From: Caminicella sporogenes DSM 14501
GTDB lineage: Bacteria > Bacillota > Clostridia > Peptostreptococcales > Caminicellaceae
Assembly (NCBI RefSeq): GCF_900142285.1
Contig: NZ_FRAJ01000004.1
Coordinates: forward strand, 62,001 to 126,000
DNA length: 64,000 nt
Reading direction: 5' to 3'
The position numbers were made by a program, and so were the translations under genes. Every line of letters starts with the position of its first letter. Position 1 is the stretch's first letter. Below are positions 1 through 7,748 of the stretch, one piece after another. The notes beneath the pieces are model-generated. The model searched no databases, was not told the DNA's origin, and saw only the letters and a list, made by a program, of their open reading frames with translations.

Positions 1-972
1 CTTTATATCCTTATCTGCCTTTAGTCCGTTATTTAAGATATTAATCAAATCTTTTTGCGAAAAACTATTTGCTTGTCTTAAATATTTTTTAACGATATAT
101 TGAGGTAGTGATAACCTTGGTGCAATTGCTATTGTCGTATAACCCTTATCAACCATCAACTTAACTAAATTCAATATTTTAAATTGTCTAATTATCATAT
201 AGAGAATTCTTCCTTCGGGTTCTCCTGCTACTAACATATTATTAAAAATTTTAAGTGCTCTACTGCCATTTTTTTCTCCTACCGCATCAACTAATTCAAA
301 AATATTATTTTCAACTGGTCTGCTAATAATCTTTTCAATATCATCTATTTCAATTTTTGTCTTTTCGACAGTAAAATTACACAATTTTTTTAATTCATTT
401 TCAACATCATATAATGTTTTATTTGAATTACTATCTAAATAGCCCAATAAATCTATTAATACTTGTAAATCATTAATTTCAATGCTTTTTTTCTTTTCTT
501 TAATGTATCTACTTATCCATTTTGCTAAATCTTGTCTCTTTAATCTAGCAAACTCTAAAATCTTACCTACTTTTTTTACTTCTTTAAATAACTTTTTTCT
601 TTTATCAACATTACTTCCACTTATAAATATTAAACATGTTGTTTCCGGCATATTATTAAAATAACTAATTAATTTTTCCTCTTCACCACCCAAAACATTC
701 TTCTTACTGCTAAAAAAATCTTCATTATTAACTATAATTATCCTCTTTTCTCCCATAAAAGGCAGTGTTTCACACGAATCTATAAGCTCATCTATACCAT
801 CTTTAAATTCTTCATAATATACATAATTAAAATTTTCATTGACAGAATTAATATATGTCTTTTTAAGATTATGTAGGGCTTTATCTAATAAATATTTTTC
901 ATTTCCATATAATAAATATAATCTTGCCAATTCTTTATTTTGTATATCGTTTAAAAATACTTTATAATCCAT
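1..972 (-). CDS. holA: DNA polymerase III delta subunit, C-terminus cut by window edge
   Basis: This is the clamp-loader delta subunit, which opens the beta sliding clamp during replication. The frame stays open from the ATG at 972 (MDYKVFLNDIQNKEL) to base 1, giving 324 codons, so only roughly the last 15-20 residues of a usual 340-residue HolA are missing. The N-terminal part has the family pattern: a short YLLYGNEKYLL stretch that replaces a functional P-loop, then a helical part, then a C-terminal collar region (RALKIFNNMLVAGEPEGRILYMIIRQFK). A GGAGG ribosome binding site lies about 10 bases upstream, next to the comEC stop codon. comEC followed closely by holA is the usual clostridial order, so co-transcription is likely. 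Confidence 0.93.
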   Translation of the reverse strand, partial: MDYKVFLNDIQNKELARLYLLYGNEKYLLDKALHNLKKTYINSVNENFNYVYYEEFKDGIDELIDSCETLPFMGEKRIIIVNNEDFFSSKKNVLGGEEEKLISYFNNMPETTCLIFISGSNVDKRKKLFKEVKKVGKILEFARLKRQDLAKWISRYIKEKKKSIEINDLQVLIDLLGYLDSNSNKTLYDVENELKKLCNFTVEKTKIEIDDIEKIISRPVENNIFELVDAVGEKNGSRALKIFNNMLVAGEPEGRILYMIIRQFKILNLVKLMVDKGYTTIAIAPRLSLPQYIVKKYLRQANSFSQKDLINILNNGLKADKDIK

Positions 973-984
973 TATTTACTTAAT

Positions 985-3318
985 TTACCTCCTTAGATAA
1001 CTATTCATAAATTCGTATACTTTTATATTTTTCCCATTAGTTTTTATTATAACAGCTCCACAAATATCATTTCTATAAACTTTTACTTTATTCTCCTTTA
1101 ACAATTTCAAAACTTTTTCACTCGGATGTCCAAATACATTTTTACCGACTTGTATTATTGCAATGTCCGGAGTAAAAAAATCTAAAAATTGTTCACTTGT
1201 AGATGTATCACTTCCATGGTGTGCTACTTTTAATATATCTATATCAACTGAATCCATATGAGATATTATATATCTTTCTGCTTCATAATGTATATCACCT
1301 GTAAACAAAAGCTTTATATCTTTAAACTGTAATAAATTAACAAGAGAATTGTTATTTATATCATCACTCGTATTTTTCATAATATTTAATGGCGGATGAA
1401 TGATTTTTATTTTTAAATCTTTTTCAAAAGTAATAACTTCTCCCATATTTACCTTTATTAATTTTACTTTCTTTTTATCGATTATTCTTTTAAGCTCTAA
1501 AAATTCATCTGTTAAAAAATCATCTGAACCAATAATTATTTGTTTAACATTAAGCATTTTAAGAACGTCAATAACTCCTCCAATATGGTCACTGTGAACG
1601 TGAGTTAAAATTATCATATCAATTTTGTTTATTTGATTTTTAAGAAGTAAATGAGGTAAAAAATTGTTATCCCTACTCTTCCCACCATCTATTAATATTT
1701 TTTTACCCATTGGAGTTTTAATCAAAATACAATCCCCTTGTCCAACATCAAAAAATACCATAGTTAATTCATTTTTTATTTTAAAATTTATCATTAAAAC
1801 TAAAAAACACAATATTATAAAAACAATACTTTTTTTATTAATCTTATATTTAGCAGCAATTTCTTTCATATTAAACAATATAATCAGAGATAAATAATAA
1901 AACACAATAAAATACATATTCGGAGAAATTACATCTATTTTACTAAATGGTACATAACTAGATAATTTAGATATATTTATCAAACTCTTTATTAAAACTT
2001 CATCTATATACCCAATAAAATATGCAACCGTTTGATTAATAAAAGTGCTTACAAAAAATAATAAAGTTATAGGCAAAATATACCCTATAATAAAAATCAC
2101 CGGTATATTGAAAAATACTGCCCAAAGTGAAAATATATTGAAGTGATAAGCAATAATTGGCCATATCCCTATTTCTACTGCAATAGAAGAAGCTAATAAC
2201 TTTGCAAAAAAATCAGGTAAATACTTCAATTTGCTATAAATTTTATTATAAAACATCCCTAGCGATAATACAGCAACAAAAGATAGCTGAAATCCTACAT
2301 TAAATAATATAAGTGGATTTATTAAAAGAGCTGTAAAACAAATAAACGATAATGATGCATATAAATCATATCTTCTATCGATATTATTAGATATTAAATA
2401 AAGGGTAAGTAAACTTACAGCTCTAAATACAGAAGGTTTAAACCCAATTAAAAATGCAAAAAACCAAATAAAAATCAATATAACAACTACCCTTATATTA
2501 TTCTTTATTTTGAAAATTTTTAAAATTTGCTCGATAAATAAATATAATATGCCAAAATGTAGTCCTGATATAGCTAATATATGAGCAATTCCTGCATTTT
2601 TAAATGTATCATATAAACTTTCATCTATTATCTTCTTATCTCCAAAAATTAAACTTAAAGCAACTTTTCCTTCATTCCCACCTAAAATTTTTAATACTTT
2701 CTTATATAAAATATATTTTATATTTTGCTTTATTGTTTTTAAACTTGACAAATCAGCCTTTCCAATAATTTTTATATCAAAGTCTTTCACATACATTATC
2801 TTATAAACTTTTTGAGATTTCAAATACAGTCTATAATCAAACATTTTAGGATTTCTAGGTCCTTTAAAAGCTTGAAACCTTCCCTTAATTAAAACTTTTT
2901 TATTGTTTAAATTTACTTTTTTGTGATTGAATATTTTAAGAATAACTTTTTCGTTTATTTTGTAGAATTTATTTTTATAAATAATCTTCTCTGTATAAAG
3001 TATATATTTATCTAATGTATTTTGGTTTAAAAATACAATATTACCTATTACTTTGACTTCTTTATTGTTAAATATTTGTAATTTTCCATTATAAGTATAA
3101 TTTAAATTCATATTTAATGTACCTAAAATAAAAAAACAAAATATTAATATTGCATATGCATTTTTACTACATGTAAAAACAAATATTAATAGTACTATAA
3201 AGCTCAAAAGCAAAATAACCACTAAAATAAATATTGGAAATGAAATATAATACTCAGCTATTATTCCGACAATATATGAAATAGTAAGTATAACCAAAGG
3301 TCTTCTATTTAATGGCAT
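985..3318 (-). CDS. comEC: ComEC/Rec2-type DNA uptake channel
   Basis: ComEC is the inner-membrane channel that carries single-stranded DNA into the cell during transformation. The protein of about 777 residues has N-terminal membrane segments with a DUF4131/OB-like stretch (about 1-190), a polytopic competence domain (about 220-490), and a C-terminal metallo-beta-lactamase domain (about 510-770) with the metal-binding motif THVHSDHIGG near residue 571. I prefer the ATG at 3318 because the AGGA ribosome binding site is about 10 bases upstream; the GTG at 3327 abuts that site. The gene ends 12 bases before holA. No other com genes are in the window, so natural competence cannot be inferred from this gene alone. 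Confidence 0.93.
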   Translation of the reverse strand: MPLNRRPLVILTISYIVGIIAEYYISFPIFILVVILLLSFIVLLIFVFTCSKNAYAILIFCFFILGTLNMNLNYTYNGKLQIFNNKEVKVIGNIVFLNQNTLDKYILYTEKIIYKNKFYKINEKVILKIFNHKKVNLNNKKVLIKGRFQAFKGPRNPKMFDYRLYLKSQKVYKIMYVKDFDIKIIGKADLSSLKTIKQNIKYILYKKVLKILGGNEGKVALSLIFGDKKIIDESLYDTFKNAGIAHILAISGLHFGILYLFIEQILKIFKIKNNIRVVVILIFIWFFAFLIGFKPSVFRAVSLLTLYLISNNIDRRYDLYASLSFICFTALLINPLILFNVGFQLSFVAVLSLGMFYNKIYSKLKYLPDFFAKLLASSIAVEIGIWPIIAYHFNIFSLWAVFFNIPVIFIIGYILPITLLFFVSTFINQTVAYFIGYIDEVLIKSLINISKLSSYVPFSKIDVISPNMYFIVFYYLSLIILFNMKEIAAKYKINKKSIVFIILCFLVLMINFKIKNELTMVFFDVGQGDCILIKTPMGKKILIDGGKSRDNNFLPHLLLKNQINKIDMIILTHVHSDHIGGVIDVLKMLNVKQIIIGSDDFLTDEFLELKRIIDKKKVKLIKVNMGEVITFEKDLKIKIIHPPLNIMKNTSDDINNNSLVNLLQFKDIKLLFTGDIHYEAERYIISHMDSVDIDILKVAHHGSDTSTSEQFLDFFTPDIAIIQVGKNVFGHPSEKVLKLLKENKVKVYRNDICGAVIIKTNGKNIKVYEFMNSYLRR

Positions 3319-3415
3319 ATATCGCACATCCTATTATTTTACATTTTTATATTCTTTCTATTTAAATTTCAAATTACCTTTTAAAATTTAATAAAAATTT
3401 CAGTCAATAGAAAAA

Positions 3416-3434
3416 ACGCATCAAAATGATGCGT
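3416..3434 (-). terminator. Terminator of the YibE/F gene
   Basis: A perfect 8-bp stem (ACGCATCA/TGATGCGT) lies directly after the stop codon at 3435. On the minus strand it is followed by a run of six T, a typical intrinsic terminator. Confidence 0.85.
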
Positions 3435-4520
3435 CTAGTTCTTTTTCATTAAAAATGCTGCTGTTATTGCAGTTATTGGAATAGTAGAAATCAACCCTAT
3501 ACTACCTGATAGAGAACGTATTATCTCTGTTGCAACTATATCTAAATTAATGATTTTCAACAAAGATGTATCGTATGCCATAAATAATAGTATTAGCGGA
3601 ATAGAACTTCCTGTATATGCTAATATCAATGTATTTGCCATAGTTCCCATGATATCTTTTCCAATATTCATTCCACTCAAAAAAAGCTCTTTTACTGTCA
3701 TATTCCTATTAATTTTATTTATTTCTTCAATAGATGATGCTATAGACATACTTACATCCATTACCGCTCCAAGAGCCCCTAAAAGTATTCCCGAAAATAG
3801 TAAATATTGAAAATTAAATTTTACATTTTGAGGAATATACAACAGCATAGCAGCTTCTTCTGCTGATAATCCGGTTAATTTCACTCTGCCACCTATAATA
3901 AAAGCAAGAATACCTGCTATAACAACTCCAGATATTGTTCCCAATATTGCTGAAATACTCTTCCTTCCAATGCCAGATATTATAAAAATTGAAATAACAG
4001 TTATAAATGTCGAAATCAGTACAGTCAAAATGATAGGATTATATCCCTTCAACATAAGAGGTAATAAGATTTTAAATATACCAATCATAGTAATTATCAA
4101 TGTAATTAATGTTTTTAATCCTTTAAATTTTCCAATAAAAAGTAAAATTAATGTAAAAATACCTATTAAATAAAATATGTATTCATCCCTTACATAGTCT
4201 GCAATATTTACTTCTACATTTCCATCAGCAAGCTCTTCTAGCATAACTATTACTTTATCACCCTTTTGGACAGGTATATCATATACAGGATTTCCAGATT
4301 GAACATTCTTAATATGAAAAATCTCACCTTTATATTTACCTGTTAATATTTTTAGCTTTACGTTCTGAACTGTATTAATACTTTCATTATTCATATCTTC
4401 TTCATTAATTACATCTAAAACTATTCCCTTTGCATCATAAACTTTATATTCATCTTCAGCATAAACAGAAAAAAGAGTTAAAATAAACATTGCCACAAAT
4501 ATGCATATTTTTTTCATCAT
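3435..4520 (-). CDS. YibE/F family membrane protein
   Basis: This protein of about 361 residues belongs to the YibE/F-like family of Firmicutes multipass membrane proteins. It has an N-terminal signal-like helix ending near YAE, a extracytoplasmic beta-rich part of about 100 residues (VKLKILTGKYKGEIFHIKN), then seven or eight hydrophobic segments with glycine-rich turns (ISGIGRKSISAILGT). The biochemical function is unknown. The start is set at the ATG at 4520, nine bases after GGAGG; a longer frame upstream would be encoded across that ribosome binding site and is rejected. A strong terminator follows directly, so this gene ends its transcription unit. Confidence 0.87.
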   Translation of the reverse strand: MMKKICIFVAMFILTLFSVYAEDEYKVYDAKGIVLDVINEEDMNNESINTVQNVKLKILTGKYKGEIFHIKNVQSGNPVYDIPVQKGDKVIVMLEELADGNVEVNIADYVRDEYIFYLIGIFTLILLFIGKFKGLKTLITLIITMIGIFKILLPLMLKGYNPIILTVLISTFITVISIFIISGIGRKSISAILGTISGVVIAGILAFIIGGRVKLTGLSAEEAAMLLYIPQNVKFNFQYLLFSGILLGALGAVMDVSMSIASSIEEINKINRNMTVKELFLSGMNIGKDIMGTMANTLILAYTGSSIPLILLFMAYDTSLLKIINLDIVATEIIRSLSGSIGLISTIPITAITAAFLMKKN

Positions 4521-4595
4521 ATCTTTCTTCCTCCTAAACAAAATATATATTAACATTATACATTTATCTTACTTTAAAAGCAAAAACATATAAAA

Positions 4596-4639
4596 CCTCT
4601 GCCATCAGATATTTAAAAATAAATACCTAATAGCAGAGG
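4596..4639 (-). terminator. Hairpin terminator in the MBL-YibE/F gap
   Basis: CCTCTGC at 4596 pairs with GCAGAGG at 4633-4639, and an inner GATATTTA/TAAATACC helix extends the stem. On the minus strand it is followed by TTTTATATGTTTTT. It would end transcription coming from the hydrolase gene at 4720-5457. Confidence 0.65.
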
Positions 4640-4645
4640 CTTTAT

Positions 4646-4706
4646 TCAGCAATTTTTCTACTCCTTCAATAATTCTAGTATTATTATGTGTAGTAAAAAT
4701 TGCTGA
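4646..4706 (-). repeat. Inverted repeat (hairpin) before the terminator
   Basis: TCAGCAATTTTTCTA at 4646-4660 pairs with TAGTAAAAATTGCTGA at 4691-4706, with one bulged base and a loop of about 30 bases. Together with the terminator at 4596-4639 it makes a two-hairpin 3' untranslated region. The function is unknown. Confidence 0.5.
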
Positions 4707-4719
4707 CTTAATACTTATA

Positions 4720-5457
4720 CTACACTTCATAAGTTTTAAATTCTTCTGCTATTTCAACATCCCCATCGAAAATAGATTTTACTTCGTTTAAAACATCATT
4801 AAAATTATATTCAGGCCATAAATGAGTTATTAAAACCCTTTTTACTTTTGAAATGTTGGCAATTTGTCCTACATCTTTACCAGATAAATGATATGTATCT
4901 TCAGTTTTATCTATTTCCATTACATTGCACTCACATAAAAATAAATCAGCATCTTTAGCAATTTCTTCTACTGCATTGCAGTATTTTGTATCACTTGAAT
5001 AAACAAATTTCTTCAAACCTTTTTGAACTACAACTCCATAAGTTTCAACTGGATGCACCATAAGCTTAAAACTAATCTGCATATCTCCAAAATTAAGAAC
5101 AGTAGACTCATCTATAGTATTTAATACAAAAGCATCTTTAAACTGTAAGCTTTCAAAAATTTCTGTCGGCTTTGCAGGTGCAAAAAGAGGAATACTCTTA
5201 TTTAACATACCTTTTTCTTTATTAATACCAACCGCATACCTTAAAACCATTGCATCAGAAATATGATCGCTGTGCAAATGAGTTAAAATTACAGCAGTAA
5301 TCTCATCTAAATTATTAATTTTTTCTAATAGTCTACTCAAAACTCCATTTCCACAATCTATCAAAATTTTATTTTCTCCATCTTCAAGTAAATATCCAGA
5401 GCATGCTCCACCTGCCGAAGGATATGGTCCGCAATTACCCAATATAGTTATCTTCAT
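4720..5457 (-). CDS. Metallo-beta-lactamase fold hydrolase (YhfI-like)
   Basis: This 245-residue single-domain protein has the metal-binding signature H60-x-H62-x-D64-H65 (THLHSDH), the preceding LIDCGNG strand, and later ligands in SSDTKYC and THLWPEY. The pattern is that of the RNase Z/YhfI-like branch of the superfamily. Members hydrolyse phosphoester or other bonds, but the substrate of this branch is not established. It is not a beta-lactamase in the antibiotic-resistance sense. The ATG at 5457 follows an AGGAGG site. The gene stands alone between an ECF S component upstream and a YibE/F gene downstream. Confidence 0.85.
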   Translation of the reverse strand: MKITILGNCGPYPSAGGACSGYLLEDGENKILIDCGNGVLSRLLEKINNLDEITAVILTHLHSDHISDAMVLRYAVGINKEKGMLNKSIPLFAPAKPTEIFESLQFKDAFVLNTIDESTVLNFGDMQISFKLMVHPVETYGVVVQKGLKKFVYSSDTKYCNAVEEIAKDADLFLCECNVMEIDKTEDTYHLSGKDVGQIANISKVKRVLITHLWPEYNFNDVLNEVKSIFDGDVEIAEEFKTYEV

Positions 5458-5553
5458 GCATCATTCCTCCTTATAAATTAAAATTATTTAAAATTTTTAA
5501 TCGACATTAATTCTCTATACTTACATGATAATATACTTTTGCTAAAATAAAAA

Positions 5554-5573
5554 GTCATATCTACTGATATGAC
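5554..5573 (-). terminator. Terminator of the ECF S-component gene
   Basis: A perfect GTCATATC/GATATGAC stem with a 4-base loop, followed on the minus strand by TTTTTATTTT, just after the stop codon at 5587. Confidence 0.85.
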
Positions 5574-5586
5574 CTTCTCATCAATA

Positions 5587-6108
5587 TTATTTATGAGCAT
5601 ATTTTTTAAAAATATCCGTCTTTTTTAAAGCTATTCCAATTGGCAAAAAGAGTACAGCTCCTCCAAATCCTTGTATTAAATTAGATGGAATACTAGCTAA
5701 TGGTACTAGAAAACTTCCTTTCAGTACTGCACCACCAAAATAATAACCTATAACCATCCATAAGGCACCTATTATCAATGAAATAATATTTCTTAAATTT
5801 ATTAAATCATATCTTTCATTATCTGCAATTTTCCCTACTATATATCCCATTAACCCTTTTATAATCAATGTAGGAATTGCCCAATGTGTATAACCGGTCA
5901 ATATATCTGCAATAGATGAACCTATCCCGCCTGCAATCATACCATATCTTGAACCAAAAAACACCGCTGCTAAAAATATCATACTGTCGCCAAGATGTAT
6001 ATATCCTTCTGTTGCTGGCACTGGAATTTGTATTGCCATTGTAGAAACTGCAACTAAAGCTATTAAAAGCCCTAAAATTGTCAAATCTCTTGTTTTAACG
6101 TTAGGCAT
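5587..6108 (-). CDS. ECF transporter S component, substrate unknown
   Basis: This is the substrate-binding membrane subunit of an energy-coupling factor vitamin transporter. The 173 residues form about six hydrophobic segments, with the characteristic patterns HLGDSMIFLAAVFFG near residue 38 and a GGIGSSIADILTGY loop. The N-terminus has the TRDLTILGLLIAL helix typical of the family, which contacts the EcfT module. No EcfA or EcfT genes lie nearby, so it probably belongs to the group that shares a common energizing module. No riboswitch is visible in the leader that would reveal the vitamin. The start ATG has a GGGGGA ribosome binding site. Confidence 0.85.
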   Translation of the reverse strand: MPNVKTRDLTILGLLIALVAVSTMAIQIPVPATEGYIHLGDSMIFLAAVFFGSRYGMIAGGIGSSIADILTGYTHWAIPTLIIKGLMGYIVGKIADNERYDLINLRNIISLIIGALWMVIGYYFGGAVLKGSFLVPLASIPSNLIQGFGGAVLFLPIGIALKKTDIFKKYAHK

Positions 6109-6185
6109 AGTAAAATCCCCCTTATAAATTTTTTACACAATATTCTTAATTATATTATATTACAAATTGTATCTATTGTAAATAT

Positions 6186-6225
6186 AAAAAGCTGCTAATT
6201 GTATCGATACAATCAGTAGCTTTTT
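6186..6225 (-). terminator. Terminator after the 491-residue beta-propeller-like gene
   Basis: AAAAGCTGCT pairs with AGTAGCTTTT around an inner perfect palindrome ATTGTATCGATACAAT at 6198-6213. A U-rich tail follows on the minus strand. It lies 14 bases past the stop at 6239. Confidence 0.75.
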
Positions 6226-6238
6226 ATTCAATGATTAA

Positions 6239-7714
6239 TTATATTTTCAAATATTTTTTACAGTCTTTTAAATTTAATACAGCAAACTCATATTTATCAT
6301 TTACTTTTGAAATGACAAGTATTTCTTCTTTACTAGGTGATTCTATTATATGAGTAATAAATCCTCTTGAACGATATATTAAATATTTTAAATTGTCATC
6401 ATATAAATAAAGCAAATTATTTTTTACATAAAAAAGTGTTCCATCATTTAAAGATTTATATATTGATTTAATATGAGAATAATTTTTAATACAATCAGTC
6501 AAAAATTCCTGTACTTCATAAATATTTTCAAATTTTCTATTCTGTAGATTAATAATTTTTAAATAATTTTCTCCTTTTACTTTTCCTTTTACTACCAAGT
6601 TATTATTAATTATATTCATATCTGGAAAACATTCTAAATTTTCTCCTTTAAAGTAATCTCCATATATGTATACCTGTTTATTAAATCTATCATAACAAAA
6701 TAATTTATAAAAACCTTCTTTTGTAAAAACATTTCTTACTAAATAATATAAAAACTTATCATCTTTTGCCCATGAAAAAGGTGCTATTATTTCCTCTCTT
6801 TTTATACTATCTAGGTATTTTATTTTTCTCGTTTTTAAATTAAATATTCCTACTCTGTTTCCCATGACTTTATATGTATCATCTTTTTTATATAATTTTG
6901 CATTATTATCAGCATAAATAAAAGCTATCAAAAGATTTTTATTTGCCCATACAGGACTTAATCCCATAATCTCATCAGCATATAATTTCCCTGAATCTGC
7001 CCCAAATACTGAAAATGTACTCTTGCTGATATTTTTCACATCTATATATGAAACGATTAAATAACCTGCATCATATGAAAACTGCAATGACTTAGTAAAA
7101 TTTTCTAATAAATTTTTGTCTGCTTCATAATCTAATTTTATAATTTTTTTATTATTTAAATTAAGAACTTTTATAGCATTTTCTTTTCTATCAAAAAATG
7201 CAATTTTTTTATTATTAGATGATATTTTAAACAACAATTTATCATTATATATCATATCTCCTAATATTTTTACAAGCTCTTTATTATTTTTTAATATAAA
7301 TAAACCATTATTTACTTTACTTTTCAAATAAACAAACATTTGCTTATCATCTATCTTTTTTAAGAATTTTATATCTCCATTTAAATTTTTACAAAGCTCT
7401 GCACCATCAAAACTGTTTATTTTGATTATTTTTTTATTTAAATAATCAAATTTATAATTATTTGTATTTTCTTTATCGTTTTGTTCTGAAAATACAATGC
7501 TTTTATCTTCTATCCATCTCACTTCACTTAATTTTTCTATATCAGATACAAACTCTATATAATGATTGTCTTCTTTTATTTTAATATTATTTTTTAAGCT
7601 ATCATGATTATCTATACTTACAACTTCAATATCGCTGTCAAATAAAACTGTACCTACCAAATACATAAAAACTACTATAAAAATAACACTTAACACCGTA
7701 TATTTTTTAAACAA
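6239..7714 (-). CDS. Membrane-anchored protein with TolB/WD40-like beta-propeller
   Basis: I do not recognise a named family. The 491 residues start with an uncleaved membrane anchor (residues 5-25, TVLSVIFIVVFMYLVGTVLF). They continue as a repetitive all-beta region with about six blades of the type 'IAFFDRKENAIKVLNL', 'LIVSYIDVKN', 'LLIAFIYADNNAKLYKKD' and 'FLYYLVRNVF', as in TolB-like or WD40-like propellers. It is probably extracytoplasmic. Translation starts at TTG 7714, ten bases after GGAG. The gene begins 34 bases after the methyltransferase stop and may share its transcript. It is not close in sequence to the beta-propellers at 12.6-19.5 kb as far as the eye can judge. Confidence 0.6.
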   Translation of the reverse strand: MFKKYTVLSVIFIVVFMYLVGTVLFDSDIEVVSIDNHDSLKNNIKIKEDNHYIEFVSDIEKLSEVRWIEDKSIVFSEQNDKENTNNYKFDYLNKKIIKINSFDGAELCKNLNGDIKFLKKIDDKQMFVYLKSKVNNGLFILKNNKELVKILGDMIYNDKLLFKISSNNKKIAFFDRKENAIKVLNLNNKKIIKLDYEADKNLLENFTKSLQFSYDAGYLIVSYIDVKNISKSTFSVFGADSGKLYADEIMGLSPVWANKNLLIAFIYADNNAKLYKKDDTYKVMGNRVGIFNLKTRKIKYLDSIKREEIIAPFSWAKDDKFLYYLVRNVFTKEGFYKLFCYDRFNKQVYIYGDYFKGENLECFPDMNIINNNLVVKGKVKGENYLKIINLQNRKFENIYEVQEFLTDCIKNYSHIKSIYKSLNDGTLFYVKNNLLYLYDDNLKYLIYRSRGFITHIIESPSKEEILVISKVNDKYEFAVLNLKDCKKYLKI

Positions 7715-7748
7715 TTATATTCATCTCCTTCTTAGTTTTATATACTTT

